Shown piece by piece: positions 58,046 through 64,000 of a stretch of DNA of 64,000 bases. Source of the stretch: Thalassotalea eurytherma (GTDB lineage Bacteria; Pseudomonadota; Gammaproteobacteria; Enterobacterales; Alteromonadaceae); contig NZ_BSSU01000016.1 of the NCBI RefSeq assembly GCF_030161415.1, positions 41,412 to 105,411 on the forward strand, in the 5' to 3' direction. Both the position numbers and the translations under genes were made by a program. Numbering within the stretch: position 1 is the stretch's first letter; the number at the start of each line of letters is the position of its first letter. Under the pieces are notes generated by a model, which worked only from the letters and a program-made list of their open reading frames with translations, was not told where the DNA came from and did no database searches.

Positions 58046-59104
58046 ATGACCTATTGGATAGCCAGTTCTCCACACAACCATGCGCAATCAAGCACAGCAG
58101 CTTTGATGCGCTTAGTAATATTAGCCACATTACCCGGTATTTTCGCACAGTGGTACTTCTTTGGTTGGGGCAATATTATTCACATATCAATCGCCACTAT
58201 AACCGCGTTGGTTTGCGAATTTTTTATGTTGTCGCTTAGAAAGCGTAAAGTAAAACCAGAGCTGTTAGACGGCAGTGCTATCTTAACTGCGGTATTAATA
58301 GGGATTAGTTTACCGGCAATCGCACCATGGTGGGTGGCCGTAATTGGTAGCGCGTTTGCAATTATTGTTGTTAAACAGCTATATGGTGGCATCGGGCATA
58401 ACCCATTCAACCCAGCAATGGCCGCCTACGTAATGCTACTTGTATCATTTCCGCTTCAAATGACCTCTTGGCAACCGCCGTTAGAACTGATGCAATTTTC
58501 TCTTGGTTTTTTTGACACGCTAACGGTGATCTTAACAGGCTTCACGCCTGATGGATTTTCCGTAGAGCAACTTCGAACACATATTGATGGCTACACAATG
58601 GCAACACCGTTAGATACCGTCAAAACCAACCTAACCTTAGGAATGACCGTTGCCGAAAGTACAACAAGCCCTATTTTCGGTGAGCACTTTGCGCTAGGTT
58701 GGGAATGGATAAATATTGGCTTTCTACTTGGTGGGATTTTTCTGATTTATAAAAAAGCAATTCCGTGGGTAACACCGCTCAGCTTTTTAGCGAGCCTGTT
58801 TGTTTGTTCATTTATTGCTTATGCCATATCGCCTGATAGTGCATCTTCCACCATGTTCCACTGGTTAACTGGCGCAACAATGCTCGGTGCATTTTTCATT
58901 TTAACGGACCCAGTATCAAGTGCTACGAGTGTTAAAGGTCGCATGGTATATGCAGCGTTAGCAGGTTTCTTAGTATTTATTATTCGTGAATTTGGTGGTT
59001 ACCCAGATGGCGTCGCCTTTGCTGTTTTACTATGTAATATGGCTGGCCCACTTATTGACCAATACACTAGACCACGTACTTATGGTCATCAGGTAGAGAA
59101 ATAA
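58046..59104 (+). CDS. rnfD: Rnf electron transport complex subunit D
   Basis: 352 residues, NqrB/RnfD family membrane protein. The covalent FMN threonine lies in LTGATMLGAFFILTDPVSSA (about 275). 3 bp after rnfC. Confidence 0.95.
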   Translation: MTYWIASSPHNHAQSSTAALMRLVILATLPGIFAQWYFFGWGNIIHISIATITALVCEFFMLSLRKRKVKPELLDGSAILTAVLIGISLPAIAPWWVAVIGSAFAIIVVKQLYGGIGHNPFNPAMAAYVMLLVSFPLQMTSWQPPLELMQFSLGFFDTLTVILTGFTPDGFSVEQLRTHIDGYTMATPLDTVKTNLTLGMTVAESTTSPIFGEHFALGWEWINIGFLLGGIFLIYKKAIPWVTPLSFLASLFVCSFIAYAISPDSASSTMFHWLTGATMLGAFFILTDPVSSATSVKGRMVYAALAGFLVFIIREFGGYPDGVAFAVLLCNMAGPLIDQYTRPRTYGHQVEK

Positions 59105-59106
59105 CA

Positions 59107-59739
59107 ATGAAAAAAGCAATCAATAAAAATGCCCAATTGTTAGCTGCCTTTGCCATTGCCTGTACATTAGCTGTAGGTGTTATTAGCGAGTTAACGTCAG
59201 ATAGAATAGCGCAACAAGAACAAGCTCAACTGCTAAAAACCTTACATACAATTATTGATAAAGCAGCAATAAACAATGATCTTTATCAAGACTGCACGAT
59301 AGCCAATGATCCTTTACTTGGCTCAACCGAAGATCAAACAGTGTATTTGGGCAAACTTGATGACGCGCCTGTCGCAGCGGCAATAACCGCCATTGCACCA
59401 GATGGTTACAACGGAAAAATATCCCTACTCATCGCCTTTGATATTGATGGCATAGTGACCGGTGTACGCACATTAAAGCACAATGAAACACCAGGCTTAG
59501 GTGATAAAATTGAGTTAAAACGCAGCGATTGGATCACAAGTTTCAACGGTAAAACTATCACTAAGTTGAGCGATTCACGATGGAACGTAAAAAAAGATGG
59601 CGGTATGTTTGATCAGTTTACAGGTGCGACGATAACCCCACGCGCGGTGGTAAAAGCCGTAAAAAATGCCAATTTATATTTCAACCAGCATAAACAATCG
59701 CTGTTTGAAAGCACAGTGTCTTGCCGAGGTGAGTCATGA
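59107..59739 (+). CDS. rnfG: Rnf electron transport complex subunit G
   Basis: 210 residues with one N-terminal membrane anchor and a periplasmic FMN-binding domain; the FMN-linked threonine is in [15 protein letters not shown] (about 176). Overlaps rnfE by 4 bases (ATGA). Confidence 0.94.
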   Translation: MKKAINKNAQLLAAFAIACTLAVGVISELTSDRIAQQEQAQLLKTLHTIIDKAAINNDLYQDCTIANDPLLGSTEDQTVYLGKLDDAPVAAAITAIAPDGYNGKISLLIAFDIDGIVTGVRTLKHNETPGLGDKIELKRSDWITSFNGKTITKLSDSRWNVKKDGGMFDQFTGATITPRAVVKAVKNANLYFNQHKQSLFESTVSCRGES

Positions 59740-60449
59740 AAATGAACGCAGAATATAAAGAACTTGCCATTCAAGGGTTATGGAAAAACAACCCGGGCCT
59801 AGTTCAATTACTTGGGCTTTGTCCATTGCTTGCCGTAACTGCCACAGTAACAAATGCACTAGGCTTAGGTTTGGCGACACTACTCGTATTGATAGGCTCT
59901 AACGTGACTGTTTCTTTAGTTAGAGAGTGGGTACCCAAAGAAATTCGAATCCCCGTTTTCGTATTGATTATTGCCGCCTTTGTAACCGTTATTCAATTAC
60001 TTATGAATGCTTATACCTATGGTATTTACCAGTCTTTAGGGATTTTCCTGCCATTAATTGTGACCAATTGCGCGATTATCGGTAGAGCTGAGGCTTACGC
60101 CAGTAAAAACCCAGTAAAACAAGCAGCCTTTGACGGCTTAATGATGGGCTTAGGGTTTGCGCTGGTATTAATTGTACTCGGTGCAATTCGTGAAGTACTT
60201 GGACAAGGTACGTTATTTGATGGCGCTGAGTTACTCCTTGGTGAGTGGGCAAGTGTTTTACGAGTAGAAGTTTTACATTTAGATAATAAGTTTTTACTCG
60301 CGATATTGCCGCCGGGAGCTTTCATTGCGATGGGCTTTTTAATTGCAGTCAAAAATTACATTGATGAAAAGCAAAAAGAAAAACAAAAACTACAACAATC
60401 ACAAGAAGAACCAAGCACCATTGAGCGTGTTAGGGTTAATTTTGACTAA
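59736..60449 (+). CDS. rnfE: Rnf electron transport complex subunit E
   Basis: 237 residues, paralogous to Rnf[18 protein letters not shown] and [19 protein letters not shown] 59736 has GAGGTGAG upstream. Overlaps nth by one base. Confidence 0.95.
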   Translation: MKMNAEYKELAIQGLWKNNPGLVQLLGLCPLLAVTATVTNALGLGLATLLVLIGSNVTVSLVREWVPKEIRIPVFVLIIAAFVTVIQLLMNAYTYGIYQSLGIFLPLIVTNCAIIGRAEAYASKNPVKQAAFDGLMMGLGFALVLIVLGAIREVLGQGTLFDGAELLLGEWASVLRVEVLHLDNKFLLAILPPGAFIAMGFLIAVKNYIDEKQKEKQKLQQSQEEPSTIERVRVNFD

Positions 60450-61081
60450 TGAATAAAGCAAAACGTTTAGAGATTTTAACGCGACTTCGCGACGATAACC
60501 CACACCCAACAACTGAGTTGAATTTTAATAGCCCGTTTGAGTTGCTTATTGCCGTTCTGCTCTCTGCGCAAGCAACAGATGTTGGCGTAAACAAAGCAAC
60601 AGGACCTCTATTCGCTGCTGCCAATACACCACAAGCCATTTTAGACTTAGGCTTAGATAAACTTAAAGACTACATAAAGACGATTGGCTTATTTAACACA
60701 AAAGCTGAAAACACCATGAAAACCTGCCAAATGCTGGTTGATTTGCACGGTGGCGAAGTACCAGAAAGTCGTGAAGCCCTTGAAGCACTGCCCGGCGTTG
60801 GCAGAAAAACCGCCAACGTTGTATTAAACACAGCGTTTGGCTGGCCGACAATAGCTGTCGACACCCATATTGACCGTGTATCAAACCGCACCAAGTTCGC
60901 TATGGGTAAAAATGTAGTAGAAGTTGAACAAAAACTACTTAAAGTTGTACCTGCTGAATTCAAAGTCGATGTACACCACTGGCTTATACTTCATGGTCGT
61001 TACACTTGTGTAGCTCGTAAACCCAAATGTGGTGCATGTATTATTGAAGACTTGTGTGAGTTTAAGGATAAAACCGAATAA
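60449..61081 (+). CDS. nth: Endonuclease III
   Basis: 210 residues; DNA glycosylase/AP lyase for oxidised pyrimidines. Helix-hairpin-helix LPGVGRKTANVVLN with the catalytic lysine (about 120), catalytic aspartate in VDTHIDRVSNR (about 138), and a C-terminal 4Fe-4S cluster C-x6-C-x2-C-x5-C (from about 187). Last gene of the rnf operon, as in E. coli. Its final 22 codons reappear at 63871-63939. Confidence 0.96.
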   Translation: MNKAKRLEILTRLRDDNPHPTTELNFNSPFELLIAVLLSAQATDVGVNKATGPLFAAANTPQAILDLGLDKLKDYIKTIGLFNTKAENTMKTCQMLVDLHGGEVPESREALEALPGVGRKTANVVLNTAFGWPTIAVDTHIDRVSNRTKFAMGKNVVEVEQKLLKVVPAEFKVDVHHWLILHGRYTCVARKPKCGACIIEDLCEFKDKTE

Positions 61082-61198
61082 GGTAACGGCAGACTTTAGC
61101 TAAATGCAAAAATTAGAGATTACGCCTCCTACAAAGTGTATAACGAAGTTCTTGCAAAGCGAATAAAATTATATCGTGTTTTTACTCTTTGAGAATTA
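61082..61198. other. Gap between nth and the LysR gene
   Basis: 117 bp without a clear terminator, unexpected after a long operon. It is the left junction of the module bounded on the right by the nth fragment. Confidence 0.4.
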
Positions 61199-62104
61199 TT
61201 AACCTGAGGACAATTTATCGATATATAGTTTTTCAACAAACTCTAAAAAGGCTTTTACTTTAGGTATTTTTTCTCGATTACGCGGATAAAGTGCAAAGAT
61301 ATCAACATCTGTCATTCCCCAATCGGGAAGTATATTAACTAACCCACCAGCCTTAACCTCTTCTTCGCTCATATATTCTGGCAATACAGCTATTCCTGCG
61401 CCATCAACGATAGATTGCTTTAATAATGCAAAGTCGTCTACTAACAACCGTGGACTGCAGTTTACTGTATAATTTTCGCCTTTGTCGGAACTTAGGCTAA
61501 GCTTTGAATCATTACTCATTGGATTCATTACAAGTAGCTTGTGCTCTATTAATGCGCTTACAGAACCTGGCGTTCCCTGTTGAGCGAGGTAAGCAGGACT
61601 AGCATATAGTTTTCGCCTAACTGTTCCTAGCTTTTTTGCGATAAGCATAGAGTCATTGAGCTGACCGATTCGAATCACCACATCATAACCTTCTTCTATA
61701 AAATCTACTCTCCTGTTAAGTAAGCTCAATTGTAGCTCTATTTCTGGATACTGGTGCAAGAAGCTAGCTAATGCAGGTTTTAAAATCCATTGACCTGTTG
61801 CTACAGATGCGCCGACTTTTAATTTTCCTTTATAGCTATGAAGTATCTCTGAAACTGATGCTGTGGCTAAATCTAGCTCTTCATGTACCCGTTTACAATG
61901 CACTAAATACCGCTTACCAGCTTCGGTTAAGTGTTGTGAACGTGTCGAGCGTTCCAGTAATGTAATGTTTAACTGCTTCTCCAAACGAGAAACTTTTCTG
62001 CTAACGTTTGCTTTAGGGATGCCCAACCGATCGGCTGCTAAGGTAAAACTGCCCGTTTCGATTACCGCCAAAAATACCATCATGTCATTCAAGTCATGAT
62101 TCAT
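61199..62104 (-). CDS. LysR family transcriptional regulator
   Basis: 301 residues. N-terminal winged HTH (FTLAADRLGIPKANVSRKVSRLEKQL) and LysR substrate domain. It is divergent from the pirin gene with a 127-bp gap and probably controls it. Effector unknown. Confidence 0.9.
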   Translation of the reverse strand: MNHDLNDMMVFLAVIETGSFTLAADRLGIPKANVSRKVSRLEKQLNITLLERSTRSQHLTEAGKRYLVHCKRVHEELDLATASVSEILHSYKGKLKVGASVATGQWILKPALASFLHQYPEIELQLSLLNRRVDFIEEGYDVVIRIGQLNDSMLIAKKLGTVRRKLYASPAYLAQQGTPGSVSALIEHKLLVMNPMSNDSKLSLSSDKGENYTVNCSPRLLVDDFALLKQSIVDGAGIAVLPEYMSEEEVKAGGLVNILPDWGMTDVDIFALYPRNREKIPKVKAFLEFVEKLYIDKLSSG

Positions 62105-62231
62105 ATTATCGCCCTTCCATAATTGTTGTTAGATATGAAATTATCTTATCAACAAAGCAGTATTTATCAAACAAAAGCTTCTCCCTACAATAAACCCTAT
62201 TGAATTAACTAACTTATCCACGGAGAGCAAT

Positions 62232-62924
62232 ATGCAAATACTGAGTCGAAGTTCATTACCTTTAGGTGGTTTTGCTGGACTTACAGAACACCGCTTAGTC
62301 ACAGATAGTAGAGTTTTTGGTGGAAGAAAAGCACCTAATACCTTCGAAGGTATAGGGAATTTTGTTTATCTTGCCGATGCTCAGTTCAATCCTAAGGGTG
62401 AAACTCATATGCACCCTCATAAAGAAATTGATGTCATATCAATAATGATGGAGGGCCGTGTTAGCCATGAAGGTTCACTGGAGCATGGACAAAGTTTAAA
62501 TGAAGGTGAGGCCCAAGTACAACGTGCAGGTGGTGAAGGTTTTACGCATAACGAAGTGAATCCAGACAATAACAAAAACAGAATGTTGCAACTTTGGGTA
62601 TTGCCAGATGAATCAGGGCAGCGTGCTGGATACAAACACTACTCTCTCGAAGCGAACGGAAAAACACGTATTTATGGCGGTAATAAGAGTCAAAAGGAAA
62701 CTTTTGATAGTACAACTTATATCGATGTCGTTCGTCTCGAAAAAGGTGAAAGTATATCACTCGAAAGTGAAACTCTGCTTTATGTAAGCAGTGGTTATGC
62801 CGAGGTCTCTGATGAAAATAGCACCTTTGCAGCAGAAGGTGGGGACTTGATACGCAGCTATAAAACTCAAATTAAAACAAACAGCAATGTTGAAATCGTT
62901 GTTGTGAGTACTTGTAAGCAATAA
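62232..62924 (+). CDS. Pirin family protein
   Basis: 230 residues, bicupin. Metal ligands of pirin/quercetinase type are visible: HMHPHKEIDVISIMMEG (two His near 57-59) and GEGFTHNEVN (His, Glu near 101-104). GGAGAG precedes the ATG. Possible quercetin dioxygenase or redox regulator; 30 bp before the isochorismatase gene. Confidence 0.88.
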   Translation: MQILSRSSLPLGGFAGLTEHRLVTDSRVFGGRKAPNTFEGIGNFVYLADAQFNPKGETHMHPHKEIDVISIMMEGRVSHEGSLEHGQSLNEGEAQVQRAGGEGFTHNEVNPDNNKNRMLQLWVLPDESGQRAGYKHYSLEANGKTRIYGGNKSQKETFDSTTYIDVVRLEKGESISLESETLLYVSSGYAEVSDENSTFAAEGGDLIRSYKTQIKTNSNVEIVVVSTCKQ

Positions 62925-62954
62925 ATATATTTAAATGATTTAACGGAGATAACC

Positions 62955-63575
62955 ATGAACAAATTTGCAGAAACACTAACTACAGGCAACGCGGTTCTTG
63001 CGATGATTGATCATCAAACTGGACTTTTAGTGAGTTGTCGAGACCAAGACCCACATTTGATGACAGAAAACATCAAAGGCTTATGTACGATGGCAAAGGT
63101 TGTTGGAATGCCAACGGTAACCACGGCGAGTATGCCTGATGGCCCTAACGGACCAATGATGCCCGAAATCACCGATATATTAGGTGAAAAGGTAATAGAA
63201 CGTGCCGGAGAAATTAACGCATGGAAAAGTCCTGAGTTTAAACAAGCTATTGAAGCGACAGGTCGTAAAAAAATAATAATGGCAGGAATAGTAACTGATG
63301 TATGTTTAATGTTTCCTGCAATTTCTGCGGTTGCTGAAGGTTATGACGTTTATGCTGTGGTTGATGCGTCCGGCACATGGAATAAGGCCGTCGCAGATGC
63401 GTCTATTCACCGCATGACTCAAGCCGGTGTAAAAGTCGCGACTTGGGCTTCTGTATTAGCAGAAGTAATGGATGATTGGCGCAGTGAAAAAGGTATGGAG
63501 CTTGGCGGTATATTAGGACAACACACCACCTATCGCTGGGTATACAATAGCTTTTTACAAGCCAACCATTCTTAA
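62955..63575 (+). CDS. Isochorismatase-like cysteine hydrolase
   Basis: 206 residues. Catalytic Asp in MIDHQTGLL (about 19), Lys in AWKSPEFKQ, Cys in GIVTDVCLMFPA (about 118); YcaC-like. Good ribosome site (ACGGAGATAACC). Operon with pirin. Substrate unknown. Confidence 0.88.
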   Translation: MNKFAETLTTGNAVLAMIDHQTGLLVSCRDQDPHLMTENIKGLCTMAKVVGMPTVTTASMPDGPNGPMMPEITDILGEKVIERAGEINAWKSPEFKQAIEATGRKKIIMAGIVTDVCLMFPAISAVAEGYDVYAVVDASGTWNKAVADASIHRMTQAGVKVATWASVLAEVMDDWRSEKGMELGGILGQHTTYRWVYNSFLQANHS

Positions 63576-63585
63576 TAAAAACTAT

Positions 63586-63615
63586 AAGTATGCTGAGCTA
63601 GTACTCAGCATGCTT
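63586..63615 (+). terminator. Probable weak terminator after the isochorismatase-like gene
   Basis: AAGTATGCTGAG / CTCAGCATGCTT stem (one wobble) with a short T-rich tail, 11 bp after the stop. Confidence 0.5.
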
Positions 63616-63629
63616 ATTTGAGAAGAAAA

Positions 63630-63833
63630 ATGAAAGCACCGAACAAACACCTAGTTGCATTAGTAAACTACTTAGCATTGGTGCCACTGGTTTATTTTAT
63701 TCCTGCATGGTTGCAACCATACTTACCTGATAATCAGCTTCTACAAGTATGTATCATTGTAGCGGTGATCGTACCTATCATTTCTTATATTGTGATGCCA
63801 ATAACCATGCAATTTTTAAAAGATAATAGATAA
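63630..63833 (+). CDS. Small two-helix membrane protein
   Basis: 67 residues from ATG 63630 (AGAAG upstream), with two transmembrane helices (about 9-27 and 37-58). It resembles the C-terminal membrane segment found in some antibiotic-biosynthesis-monooxygenase-like proteins (ALVNYLALVPLVYF ... VMPI), which often neighbour pirin genes. It may be a stand-alone or truncated version. Confidence 0.5.
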   Translation: MKAPNKHLVALVNYLALVPLVYFIPAWLQPYLPDNQLLQVCIIVAVIVPIISYIVMPITMQFLKDNR

Positions 63834-63870
63834 GACTCATGTACATAAGAGTGTAAAAGTGGAAAAAACT

Positions 63871-63939
63871 GCACGTAAGCCGAAATGTGGTGCGTGTATT
63901 ATTGAAGACTTATGTGAATTTAAAGATAAAACAGAGTAA
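63871..63939 (+). pseudogene. Second copy of the nth 3' end (22 codons plus stop)
   Basis: The translation is identical to the last 22 residues of Nth (positions 61013-61081), including three of its four cluster cysteines and the stop. The DNA differs at nine third-codon positions, all synonymous. Homology starts abruptly at 63871. It is a remnant of a different nth allele, not a recent local duplication. Confidence 0.9.
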
Positions 63940-64000
63940 CTTCTGTCTGCTTTGTTATATTATACCGATTCCCCTCCCATTAAGTCTTTCGTTTGCAGAT

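Noticed and set aside
61082..63870. Integrase or transposase responsible for the nth-flanked module
   Set aside because: All frames are accounted for by LysR, pirin, isochorismatase-like and membrane proteins; no recombinase found.
1..64000. CRISPR array, prophage or toxin-antitoxin locus
   Set aside because: No regularly spaced direct repeats, phage structural genes or paired small toxin/antitoxin genes were seen.

Overview
This is chromosomal DNA from a marine gammaproteobacterium of the order Alteromonadales, most likely the Colwelliaceae (Colwellia/Thalassotalea type). The evidence is the AT-rich base composition, the seqA-pgm and ybfE-fldA-fur blocks, the rimP-nusA-infB-rbfA-truB-rpsO, pnp-nlpI and rnfABCDGE-nth orders, and small families (DUF2999, DUF3718, DUF2788, VF530) typical of Shewanella/Vibrio/Colwellia relatives. 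The genus is an inference. I found no tRNA, rRNA, CRISPR array, prophage, integrase or intact insertion sequence.

Layout. 1-300: start of a Ser/Thr protein kinase (TTG start, cut by the window edge), then an intergenic stretch with a palindrome, a consensus -35 and an orphan terminator (small RNA candidate). 600-4.4 kb: branched-chain 2-oxoacid dehydrogenase operon bkdA1-bkdA2-bkdB. 4.8-13.5 kb: astE, pgm, seqA, ybfF, a DUF2788 protein, ybfE, fldA, a DUF4442 protein, fur, glnS. 13.6-20.4 kb: small exported, membrane and hypothetical proteins, including two family 3 solute-binding-like proteins. 20.4-22.7 kb: gene-poor accessory DNA around one secreted legume-lectin-like protein with a PEP-CTERM-like tail. 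22.7-34.5 kb: the TCA block sdhCDAB-sucAB-sucCD on the minus strand, divergent from gltA. 34.6-39 kb: a frameshifted hybrid response regulator/histidine kinase, tcdA, and a one-piece CsdA-CsdE fusion. 39-43.6 kb: pnp, nlpI and an M64-like exported metallopeptidase. 43.8-45.4 kb: a solute-binding pseudogene and an alpha/beta hydrolase. 45.5-52.4 kb: rpsO-truB-rbfA-infB-nusA-rimP with a structured, terminator-bearing rimP leader. 52.6-61.1 kb: a degenerate GGDEF-EAL membrane protein, then rnfABCDGE-nth. 61.1-63.9 kb: a LysR/pirin/isochorismatase/small membrane protein module closed by a second, partial copy of the nth 3' end.

How it works together. Most of the window is core metabolism: carbohydrate entry (pgm), TCA cycle, arginine and branched-chain amino acid catabolism, flavodoxin/Fur redox and iron control, Rnf electron transport, sulfur mobilisation, and the transcription/translation/RNA-decay machinery. 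The less ordinary parts are (i) the duplicated nth tail marking the edge of an inserted or exchanged module, (ii) the 8-bp tandem duplication that breaks the hybrid sensor gene, (iii) the nlpI-metallopeptidase pair, (iv) the rimP leader, (v) the CsdA-CsdE fusion, and (vi) the orphan small RNA candidate near the left edge.
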